NCBI GenBank assembly: GCA_009377495.1
Contig: WHTZ01000068.1
Location: forward strand, 1-34,761
DNA: 34,761 nt
Source of the DNA: Luteitalea sp.
Lineage (GTDB): Bacteria; Acidobacteriota; Vicinamibacteria; Vicinamibacterales; Vicinamibacteraceae
Reading direction: 5' to 3'
The notes below the pieces were generated by a model. It saw only the letters and a program-made list of their open reading frames with translations. It ran no database searches and was not told the origin of the DNA. Positions 25,173 through 31,935 of the stretch are shown here, piece after piece; position 1 is the first letter of the stretch; each line of letters begins with the position of its first letter. The translations under genes were made by a program, and so were the position numbers.

Positions 25173-25598
25173 ATGATACCAGCGAGCGATTCCACCAACG
25201 TCCAGGGTCGGCACGACAGCGTCGGTAACGGCGCCACTCATCGCAGCGAGAACCCATTGGTTGGCCGCGGGATCATCGTGCGCAGCGAGGGTCGCGCTGC
25301 GTTCGTATGGCCGGACGAGGTCAACTGGGTCGAAGCCGAGCGCAACTACGCGCGCCTCTACCTCGAAGAAGGCTCTCACACCATCCGCGAGACGATGAAG
25401 GATATCGAGGCGCGGCTGGGCAGCCAGTTCGTGCGTATCCACCGGTGTCACGCCGTGAACGTGACGCGGATTCGGGAGCTGCGCGCGTGCGGCGGCGGCG
25501 ACTATGAGGTTGTGCTCCACGACGGAACGGGTTTGAAAGTCGGTCAGAGCTTCCGAGCGCGACTCGCGGAGCGGCTGGAGCGCATCTGGGTCCCGTGA
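25173..25598 (+). CDS. Stand-alone LytTR DNA-binding protein
   Basis: 141 residues. Residues about 40-141 are a LytTR domain: VNWVEAERNYARLYLEEGSH, TIRETMKDIEARL, FVRIHRCHAVNVTRIRELRA, YEVVLHDGTGLKVGQSFR and an ARLAERLERIW end. The N-terminal 35-40 residues are polar and disordered-looking, with no receiver domain or membrane sensor, so input is not obvious. LytTR proteins bind paired 9-bp direct repeats as dimers. The ATG at 25173 lacks a strong Shine-Dalgarno, and a start further down is possible. No partner histidine kinase is adjacent. It might be a truncated response regulator that kept only its output domain. Confidence 0.85.
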   Translation: MIPASDSTNVQGRHDSVGNGATHRSENPLVGRGIIVRSEGRAAFVWPDEVNWVEAERNYARLYLEEGSHTIRETMKDIEARLGSQFVRIHRCHAVNVTRIRELRACGGGDYEVVLHDGTGLKVGQSFRARLAERLERIWVP

Positions 25599-25601
25599 GG
25601 A

Positions 25602-25636
25602 GAAAACGGGGGCAGCCCGGGACAGCCCTGGTTTTC
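25602..25636. repeat. Degenerate REP-like palindrome (GAAAAC ... GTTTTC)
   Basis: GAAAACGGGGGCAG on the left and the imperfect complement CAGCCCTGGTTTTC on the right, directly after the LytTR stop. It resembles a worn half of the element at 27417 (AAACGGGGACAGCCCTCGTTTT). Confidence 0.55.
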
Positions 25637-25655
25637 GAAGGCTGATAAACTTGAA

Positions 25656-25682
25656 GATGCTTCTAATCTCGTTGGAAGCATC
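25656..25682. promoter_or_regulatory. 8-bp inverted repeat upstream of pruA
   Basis: GATGCTTC (25656-25663) and GAAGCATC (25675-25682) are perfect complements around 11 bases, ending 20 bases before the pruA ATG. The position and roughly two-turn spacing suit a dimeric regulator site or a leader hairpin; no regulator is identified. Confidence 0.35.
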
Positions 25683-25702
25683 GCTCACAGGACAGCGCTT
25701 CT

Positions 25703-27415
25703 ATGGCTACTCCCACGACCCAGGACGTTCTCGTTGCCACACCGGCTCCCGGCGCGTCTCCAGCGGGTGCCGAGCCCGTGACCGTTGGCGCGTTTGCCGG
25801 ACGTCGTCACGTTCCGTTGCCCGTCAACGAACCCGTACGCTCCTACGCGCCCGGCACGGCGGAGCGCGCGACACTCAAGTCTCGGCTCGCAGCAATCGCG
25901 GCCGAGCGCATCGAGGTTCCCCTCGTCATTGGCGGCAAGGAATATCGGACGGGCGACATGGGGCGCGCGGTCATGCCGCACGACCACGGTCACGTGCTGG
26001 CGGACTGGCATCGGGCAACACCCGAGCTGGTCGAGCACGCCCTCGAGGCCGCGCGGCAAGCACAAGCAGAGTGGGCACGGTGGTCGTGGGAAGATCGCGC
26101 GGCCGTCTTCCTCCGCGCGGCAGACTTGCTCGCCACGACGTGGCGGGACACGCTCAACGCCGCAACGATGCTCGGTCAGTCGAAGACCGCATTTCAAGCG
26201 GAGATCGACTCGGCGTGCGAGCTCATCGACTTCTACCGCTTCAACGTGTCGTATGCGCAAGCCCTGTACGGGGAGCAGCCAATCAGCAGTCCTGGTATCT
26301 GGAACACGATGGAGTACAGGCCGCTCGAAGGCTTCGTCTACGCCATCTCGCCGTTCAACTTCACGGCCATCGGCGGCAACCTCACCGGTTCACCTGCGCT
26401 CATGGGGAACGTGGTGCTGTGGAAACCGGCGTCGAGCGCGATCCTCAGTGCCTACTACACGGTTCGGCTGCTCGAGGCGGCCGGATTGCCGCCTGGGGTC
26501 ATCAACTTCGTGCCTGGCAATCCGGTCGCCATCTCGGAGCGCGTCCTCTCGGATCCGGATCTCGCAGGCGTGCACTTCACGGGAAGCACAGACGTCTTCA
26601 ACGGGGTGTGGAAGACGATCGGCGGCCAGATGGCTCGCTATCGCTCGTACCCGCGCGTGGTCGGCGAGACGGGCGGGAAGAACTTCGTCGTCGTTCACGC
26701 CTCGGCTGATGCGCAAGCGGCTGCCGTTGCGATTGTCCGCGGTGCCTACGAGTACCAGGGGCAGAAGTGCTCGGCCGCCAGCCGCGTCTATGTGCCGCGC
26801 TCGCTCTGGCCCGACGTGCGGGACCGCATCGTGGAGATGGTCGAGAGCATCGGCATGGGCGACATCCGTGATTTCCGGAACTTCATGGGAGCCGTCATCG
26901 ACGCGCCTGCGTTCCAGAAGATCAGTGGCTATCTCGAGGACGCGCGGCGGAGCGCAAAAATCCTCGTCGGCGGCCACGCGGATGATCGTCAAGGCTGGTT
27001 CATCCAACCCACACTCATCGAGGCCGATGACCCGAGCCACCGCCTTCTGTGCGAGGAGATCTTCGGGCCCGTCGTTACCGCGTACGTCTACCCTGATGAT
27101 CGCTACGTCGAGACGATGCGGGTGGTAGATCGGACGTCGCCGTACGCGCTCACGGGGGCGATTTTCGCGCGAGATCGGCACGCCGTTCGCGTCGCGTCCG
27201 ATGTGTTGCGCCATGCGGCAGGGAACTTCTATATCAACGACAAGCCGACCGGTGCGGTCGTTGGGCAGCAACCCTTCGGCGGCGCCCGTGCATCCGGCAC
27301 GAACGACAAGGCAGGCTCCAAGCTCAACCTGCTGCGATGGGTCAGCACGCGGTCCATCAAGGAGACGTTCGTCCCACCGACGGACTACCGGTATCCATTC
27401 ATGTTGGAGGAGTGA
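25703..27415 (+). CDS. pruA: L-glutamate gamma-semialdehyde (P5C) dehydrogenase
   Basis: 570 residues, an aldehyde dehydrogenase of the P5CDH group. The first about 60 residues are a variable leader; NEPVRSYAPGTAERATLKSR is the typical P5CDH opening. FVYAISPFNFTAIGGNLTGS is the family-specific block. The general base is E322 in GETGGKN, and the nucleophile C356 is in GQKCSAASR. EEIFGPVVTAYVY and GQQPFGGARASGTNDKAG finish the fold. It oxidises glutamate semialdehyde to glutamate with NAD+, the second step of proline (and part of arginine) catabolism. The proline dehydrogenase gene is not adjacent and there is no fused PRODH domain, so this is the monofunctional form. Confidence 0.95.
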   Translation: MATPTTQDVLVATPAPGASPAGAEPVTVGAFAGRRHVPLPVNEPVRSYAPGTAERATLKSRLAAIAAERIEVPLVIGGKEYRTGDMGRAVMPHDHGHVLADWHRATPELVEHALEAARQAQAEWARWSWEDRAAVFLRAADLLATTWRDTLNAATMLGQSKTAFQAEIDSACELIDFYRFNVSYAQALYGEQPISSPGIWNTMEYRPLEGFVYAISPFNFTAIGGNLTGSPALMGNVVLWKPASSAILSAYYTVRLLEAAGLPPGVINFVPGNPVAISERVLSDPDLAGVHFTGSTDVFNGVWKTIGGQMARYRSYPRVVGETGGKNFVVVHASADAQAAAVAIVRGAYEYQGQKCSAASRVYVPRSLWPDVRDRIVEMVESIGMGDIRDFRNFMGAVIDAPAFQKISGYLEDARRSAKILVGGHADDRQGWFIQPTLIEADDPSHRLLCEEIFGPVVTAYVYPDDRYVETMRVVDRTSPYALTGAIFARDRHAVRVASDVLRHAAGNFYINDKPTGAVVGQQPFGGARASGTNDKAGSKLNLLRWVSTRSIKETFVPPTDYRYPFMLEE

Positions 27416-27416
27416 G

Positions 27417-27568
27417 AAGGGAAACGGGGACAGCCCTCGTTTTTCGGGAACCCTCCAGGCACCGAAACTTGGGTTCGGTGCCTGGAGTGAACGTCGTGGG
27501 CCGCGGCCTCGTGGCCGCGGCCCGCAAGAACTGACGCTGACGAAAACGAGGGCAGTCCCCGTTTCCCT
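27417..27568. repeat. Composite nested palindromic element
   Basis: Outer arms of about 27 bp (27417-27444 and 27542-27568) carry GGGAAACGGGGAC and CCCTCGTTTT, with a single central mismatch. Inside are two separate perfect hairpins. CTCCAGGCACCGAA pairs with TTCGGTGCCTGGAG (27453-27466 / 27474-27487). GGGCCGCGGC pairs with GCCGCGGCCC (27498-27507 / 27514-27523). It begins two bases after the pruA stop. Confidence 0.88.
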
Positions 27569-27581
27569 TTTCACTACGTAG

Positions 27582-27603
27582 CGAGGGGCCTTTAGGCCCC
27601 TCG
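27582..27603. terminator. Strong hairpin with TTTA loop (TAAA-loop family, reverse)
   Basis: Perfect 9-bp stem CGAGGGGCC / GGCCCCTCG around TTTA. Read on the minus strand it is stem-TAAA-stem followed by CTACG, as at 1758. It lies downstream of pruA and could act as its terminator, although only TTG follows rather than a U-tract; a repeat-family identity is equally supported. Confidence 0.55.
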
Positions 27604-27670
27604 TTGTGGATCGGGGGAGGATTTTACAAGAGAGTACAAAGTCCGCCCATGAAACTGCCTGGAGTTGCCG

Positions 27671-28441
27671 ATGACCGATCGAGACGGCGTGCTGGCTGGT
27701 AAGGTCGCGATGGTCACGGGGAGCGGACGGGGAATTGGCTTGGCGATCGCGCAGGCGCTGACGGCCGCCGGCGCACGAGTCTACGCTCATGACCGCCGTG
27801 TCGAGGATAGACAAGCGCTGACCGCGCCGCTCCGCGATCGCTTTCTCGCCGCCGATCTCGCGGCAGATGAGGAGATACGCGGCCTGGCCAACGCCTTCGC
27901 CGCGCACGAGCCTCGTCTGGACGTGCTTGTCAACAACGCGGCCGTCCAGATGCCGCAGCCGCTCACCGTGCTGTCCGTGGAGGATCTCGAGCGAACGTGG
28001 CGGGTCAACGCACGCGCGGCGGTCGAGCTGACGCAGTACCTGCTACCGCAGCTCGGGGCTGCGAGCACGGCCTCGGTCATCAACGTCACGTCAATTCACG
28101 AGACCGTGCCGTACGCCGGCAATCTCGCGTACTGCATGGCCAAGGCGGCGCTCTCGATGTTCTCACGCGTTGCCGCCCTCGAGCTCGCGCCACTCGGGAT
28201 TCGTGTGAACAGCCTCGCGCCTGGCGCCATAGAAACCGAGACGAACCGGGACGTCCTCGATGCCGTCGGTCGTGAGCGTTTCAAGGAGTGGATCCCGGCC
28301 GGTCGGACGGGTCATGTCGAAGAGGTCGCCGCGGCGGCACTCTATCTGGCATCGCCGGCATCATCGTACGTCACGGGGTCGACGCTCACCGTCGACGGCG
28401 GCTACTCTCAGCATCTCGTGCGGTATCGCCTGGGACACTAG
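27671..28441 (+). CDS. SDR-family NAD(P)-dependent oxidoreductase
   Basis: 256 residues from ATG 27671, with GGAG at 27661-27664; a TTG two codons upstream is also open. The cofactor motif TGSGRGIG is at residues 16-23, NNA in DVLVNNAAVQ, the catalytic Ser in INVTSIHE, and Tyr154/Lys158 in YCMAK. RVNSLAPGAIETE and the C-terminal YVTGSTLTVDGGYS are classical-SDR hallmarks. Length is typical. It resembles glucose/3-oxoacyl reductase-type SDRs; substrate cannot be inferred. The last 81 bases overlap the 3' end of the opposing DUF2235 gene. Confidence 0.93.
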   Translation: MTDRDGVLAGKVAMVTGSGRGIGLAIAQALTAAGARVYAHDRRVEDRQALTAPLRDRFLAADLAADEEIRGLANAFAAHEPRLDVLVNNAAVQMPQPLTVLSVEDLERTWRVNARAAVELTQYLLPQLGAASTASVINVTSIHETVPYAGNLAYCMAKAALSMFSRVAALELAPLGIRVNSLAPGAIETETNRDVLDAVGRERFKEWIPAGRTGHVEEVAAAALYLASPASSYVTGSTLTVDGGYSQHLVRYRLGH

Positions 28442-29995
28442 CGACTGCCGCGCCTGTTTCAACGCACCCCTCAGATCCTGTTGGAGGCCGAACCAGAAGC
28501 AGGAGAATTTCGCGCTCATCGTGCGGTCCGCGATGAACGACAAGACGTAGGCGGTGATCAGGCCAGCGGCGAGCCAGCCAGCGAGCCGCGGGTGCTCGAC
28601 GAGCGCACGGACCATGTCGAGGGCCGTCTGGAGCGGACTCGTGGCCAGGCCGGCGATGAGGTGCCCAAGGTTCCGCGCAAGCGCGCCCGGATCGACGAGC
28701 GACGGGAGGCCGTTCGCACCAGCCGCAGCGATCACCACGAGCGTGCACGTGACGAGATACAGGTAGTACGAAAGCCGCCCAGCGAAGACTGCGCGCCGCA
28801 CGTGAGGCAGCAGCGGCTCCGCGTGCCTCTGCCGTACTACGTGCTGAAGCGCGTCGGCGCGTGCGGCCAGGAATACGTCGTGGGCGGGCTGCCCCGAGGA
28901 CGTGAAGACGAGCGATGCGCCGGCGGGCAGGTTGCCGGGGGCGTAGTCTTCGGTGCCGTGTGCGACACGCTCGAACGCTGTCACGTGCACCTTGGGTGCG
29001 ACGCCGTTGACCTGGCACATCGCGTGGGCGTCACGCGGCTTCCACCGGTAGAAGACGCCCAAGCCGGCGCGCGGGTCGTACAACTTGTCGTCCACATTGG
29101 CGTGCTCGCGGTAACACGCTCGCTCTGTCGCATTGAACCGCAGGCCGGCCTGCTCCGCTTCCGTCATCATCCAATCGAGCGGCACCAGCGACACCCCGTG
29201 CTTTGGATAGCCGCCGCCCACGTTCGAGTGCGCGCCCGCGAACCACACCTGCGTGATGCGCCCGTCGGTCTCCTGCGTTTCATCCCACAGCAGCGGATGG
29301 AACGAGTGCCGCCCGTCGTCGATGGCGAGGGCGTGGCACGCGCGGTCCACGAGCGGGCTGAGGCGGTAGTCCGGGAACTTGTAGCGGTAGACGGCCGTGT
29401 TGAGGATGTCGCTGAGATGGAACGGTAGACCGACGGCGTCCACCGTGTCCCAGACGCCGATGAAGCGAATCCGAGCCACGTCGTCGAGGCAGCAGTCCCG
29501 TTTGAACGCTTCGAGTCTCGCCGGATCGGGCGCGCCGAACAGCATCCGGCCGAGTGCCGTGCGGTAGCGATAGCGGTAGACGCGATAGGCCCGCGCGACG
29601 GCACGGTGTAGATCGCGTGTCGTGGGCGTCTTGGACGCGTCGAGGATGCCGCACGTCGCGATGAGGCCCGCCAACGTTCGCACCGTGAAGGCCCCGCGGC
29701 TGAAGCCGAAGAGAAAGATTTGATCCCCGGGGTCGTAGATCCGTACCAGCTCCTTGTAGAGCCGCTTGACGTTCCGGCTCAAGCCGTAGCCGCTCGCTCC
29801 CGCGATGATCTTGAGTGGCTTGAAGTTCTCCGTGCCGACGCCATCATCGTAGAAGGCGACCTGCGGCGTGAGGGCCGGGTCGAGTCGATGCCCGTTGAGG
29901 TCGACCGCCTCGTAGAGCTTGAAGACGTTCGTGCCCCGCCCCTTGATGGCGGTATTCCCCGTTCCATCGGAGCAAATGATGATGTTCTTGGCCAT
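28361..29995 (-). CDS. DUF2235 alpha/beta hydrolase-like protein with C-terminal membrane helices
   Basis: 544 residues. The N-terminus AKNIIICSDGTGNTA and FYDDGVGTENFKPLKIIAGA are DUF2235 hallmarks. GFSRGAFTVRTLAGLI carries the G-x-S-x-G nucleophile (Ser99). RIRFIGVWDTVDAVGLP and QVWFAGAHSNVGGGYPKHGV supply the expected Asp and His of a catalytic triad. The fold is shared with Tle1-type phospholipase effectors of type VI secretion. Two hydrophobic segments (YYLYLVTCTLVVIAAAGANG and WLAAGLITAYVLSFIA) near residues about 410-505 suggest membrane anchoring. No VgrG, PAAR or immunity gene is adjacent, so a house-keeping lipase role is more likely than a toxin. The C-terminus overlaps the SDR gene antisense by 81 bp. 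Confidence 0.87.
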   Translation of the reverse strand: MAKNIIICSDGTGNTAIKGRGTNVFKLYEAVDLNGHRLDPALTPQVAFYDDGVGTENFKPLKIIAGASGYGLSRNVKRLYKELVRIYDPGDQIFLFGFSRGAFTVRTLAGLIATCGILDASKTPTTRDLHRAVARAYRVYRYRYRTALGRMLFGAPDPARLEAFKRDCCLDDVARIRFIGVWDTVDAVGLPFHLSDILNTAVYRYKFPDYRLSPLVDRACHALAIDDGRHSFHPLLWDETQETDGRITQVWFAGAHSNVGGGYPKHGVSLVPLDWMMTEAEQAGLRFNATERACYREHANVDDKLYDPRAGLGVFYRWKPRDAHAMCQVNGVAPKVHVTAFERVAHGTEDYAPGNLPAGASLVFTSSGQPAHDVFLAARADALQHVVRQRHAEPLLPHVRRAVFAGRLSYYLYLVTCTLVVIAAAGANGLPSLVDPGALARNLGHLIAGLATSPLQTALDMVRALVEHPRLAGWLAAGLITAYVLSFIADRTMSAKFSCFWFGLQQDLRGALKQARQSLVSQAIPHEMLRVAAVDGERRPRDVR

Positions 29996-30112
29996 AAGGC
30001 GCCCCCTGCGTGCTGCTCCCTACGTTGGGAGCCCACGTACAATAACGACGCTCCCGCCCTGACCGATCGCCCGCTCAGACCCGGCTCGGGTATTGGACCG
30101 CGCGGAGGGGGG

Positions 30113-30769
30113 CTAAGTCCTGTGGCGAAGCGACTCCCCAAACGCCTCGAGGACCGCTTGTTGCCCTTCGGTGCTGATCTGGTGGAGGAGTGCCGTCAAC
30201 ATGTCAGCCGTGAACGCGGGAAACGCTAGGCTTGCCTGGGCTTCGGTGTAGTCCGTTCCGGTGAGGTGATACATCGAGGCACGGGGCTCCTCGAATCGCC
30301 ACACCTCGGGCACGCCGAGCTTGGCGTAGAAGGCGAGCTTGCGCGCCGAGCTGTGAGAAACATCGATTTCAACGACGACGTCCGGTGGTGGATCGACGGC
30401 GAGATCGAGGTCGTCCTTTCCGACAACTTGTGCCGCATGTTGCACGTAAAAGCAGGTATCAGGTTCCGCGCCCTGCTTCAAGGCCGGTTCTTTGAACGTG
30501 GTCGAGCCAAAGCTTTCAAAGCTCGTCTTCAGCTCGCTGGCCAGGACATGCCCGAGAAGGAGGACGAACGCCGTGTATTTTCCATGCTTGGACGAAGGGC
30601 TCATGATCTCCAACCTCCCCTGGTCGTAGGTGAGTCGGACGGCGTAGCCTTCGCCCAGATCAGCAAGAAGCTGCTCGTACTCTGCCCAGGAGACGTCGGG
30701 AATGATCAAAGTGCTGCCGGCCGGTAGATGCCGAATGGCATCGACATAGGTGGCCGCCTGCGTCGGCAT
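30113..30769 (-). CDS. Uma2-family (DUF820) PD-(D/E)XK nuclease-fold protein
   Basis: 218 residues from ATG 30769, chosen for AGGGAGC just upstream; an in-frame extension to 30850 lacks family similarity. After IPDVSWAEYEQLLADLGEGY come the conserved LTYDQGRLEIMSPSSKHGKY, the EPDTCFYV acidic site, and PPDVVVEIDVSHSSARKLAF with the D-x-E-x-S...K core. YAKLGVPEVWRFE follows. Uma2 proteins are abundant in cyanobacteria and some soil bacteria and are assumed to be endonucleases or transposon-domesticated nucleases; a biological role is not established. Monocistronic here. Confidence 0.9.
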   Translation of the reverse strand: MPTQAATYVDAIRHLPAGSTLIIPDVSWAEYEQLLADLGEGYAVRLTYDQGRLEIMSPSSKHGKYTAFVLLLGHVLASELKTSFESFGSTTFKEPALKQGAEPDTCFYVQHAAQVVGKDDLDLAVDPPPDVVVEIDVSHSSARKLAFYAKLGVPEVWRFEEPRASMYHLTGTDYTEAQASLAFPAFTADMLTALLHQISTEGQQAVLEAFGESLRHRT

Positions 30770-30916
30770 GTGTGCTCCCTGCACAGAAGAAGCTGCGTGA
30801 GAAGTCATTATACGTCCGCTCTGGCTACCCGCCTTCGACGACGATGCCATCGTCCTGACGTCAGTGTCAATCGATGATCTCGTCCAGCAAGCGCTTCAGG
30901 TATTCGAGCCACCCGG

Positions 30917-30922
30917 TATACT
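30917..30922 (+). promoter_or_regulatory. Possible -10 box upstream of corA
   Basis: TATACT 26 bases before ATG 30948, the start preferred for corA. The expected -35 position reads CTTCAG, a poor match. Its location inside the longer open frame supports the downstream start. Confidence 0.3.
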
Positions 30923-30947
30923 CATCGCACTTGCGGTGATCCTCACG

Positions 30948-31913
30948 ATGATTACTGTCTTCGCCCACGTGGACGGGAGCACCCGACAGGCCGAGCGGGT
31001 TGACCGCGATTGGTTGGCGCCGGAAAGCTCCGTGGTCCTCTGGGTGGATATTGCCTTACCCGAGCCGTCGGCGGTCGACGTACTCGGCGGGACCTTTCGG
31101 TTCCACGAGCTGTCGATCGAGGACGCGATCGCCGAGCTGCATCATCCCAAGGTCGAGTCCTATGAAGGTTATCTGTACCTGATCCTTCATGGCATTGCCT
31201 TCCAACCCGGCCGAGAGGCGTTTGCCACTCACGACATCGACTTCTTTCTAGGGCAGCATTACCTGGTGACCGTGCACGATGGCACGTCACGCTCGATCGC
31301 GCGGATCAAAGAGGTGTGTGCCAGAAACGAGCGGTTCCTGGGAGAAGGCCCGGGCGCGCTGATGCATCGCATCATCGACACCATGGTCGACCATTACGCT
31401 CCGGAGGTGGATCAGCTCGACGATCGGCTCGAGGCGCTGGAGGAGGACGTGCTGGAGGGACGAGGCGAAGACATCGTCCGAAGGATCGTGGAGCTCAAGC
31501 GCGATGTTGGTCTACTGAAACGGATCACGGTGCCACAGCGCGATGCCGTGGCTCGGCTCGCTCGCCGCGAGTATCCCGCCATTGACGAGACACTGACCTA
31601 CCGCTTTCGCGATGTCTACGACCATCTCGTGCGTTTCACCGAGGAGGCCAACACCTTCCATGACCGCGTGACGGCGCTGCTCGACGCGCACCTCTCGTTC
31701 ATGTCGAACCGGCTGAACGAGGTGATGAAGGTGCTCACGCTCATTGCCACCATCTTCATGCCGCTCGCCGTCCTAACCGGGCTCTACGGCATGAACGTCG
31801 CGCTTCCGCACTTGCCGGGCGGCGAGCGTGTTCAGTTCTGGTGGATTGCCGGCATGATGGCGGCGCTGGGCGTCGGCATGGGCTGGTGGTTCCATCGGCG
31901 GCGCTGGTGGTGA
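30948..31913 (+). CDS. corA: CorA-family divalent cation (Mg2+) channel
   Basis: 321 residues from ATG 30948 (MITVFAHVDGSTRQAERVD). The frame is open back to GTG 30864, but the extra residues have no CorA similarity and would enclose a TATACT box. The cytoplasmic funnel domain includes FRFHELSIEDAIAELHHPKV, then FFLGQHYLVTVHDG. The long stalk helix is the MVDHYAPEVDQLDDRLEALE region. The first pore helix (VMKVLTLIATIFMPLAVLTG) ends in the gate motif YGMN at 280-283. The second helix and a basic tail HRRRWW follow. Forms homopentamers in the inner membrane. Length and motif are standard. It ends 22 bases before the convergent ADOP permease end. Confidence 0.93.
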   Translation: MITVFAHVDGSTRQAERVDRDWLAPESSVVLWVDIALPEPSAVDVLGGTFRFHELSIEDAIAELHHPKVESYEGYLYLILHGIAFQPGREAFATHDIDFFLGQHYLVTVHDGTSRSIARIKEVCARNERFLGEGPGALMHRIIDTMVDHYAPEVDQLDDRLEALEEDVLEGRGEDIVRRIVELKRDVGLLKRITVPQRDAVARLARREYPAIDETLTYRFRDVYDHLVRFTEEANTFHDRVTALLDAHLSFMSNRLNEVMKVLTLIATIFMPLAVLTGLYGMNVALPHLPGGERVQFWWIAGMMAALGVGMGWWFHRRRWW

Positions 31914-31935
31914 GCGCGATCGTGACCGGCGTGTC

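Noticed and set aside
24948..25688. 246-residue minus-strand frame over the LytTR gene
   Set aside because: No family features; LytTR motifs on the plus strand are unambiguous.
26390..27907. 505-residue minus-strand open frame across pruA and the repeat element
   Set aside because: It crosses pruA, the nested palindromes and the SDR start; composition is that of an antisense GC-rich shadow.
28361..29995. Type VI secretion effector
   Set aside because: DUF2235 fold matches Tle1 effectors but there is no VgrG, PAAR, adaptor or immunity gene beside it.
30864..30947. Longer CorA N-terminus with an extra hydrophobic segment
   Set aside because: Not a CorA feature and it contains the probable -10 box; the 321-residue form has normal length.
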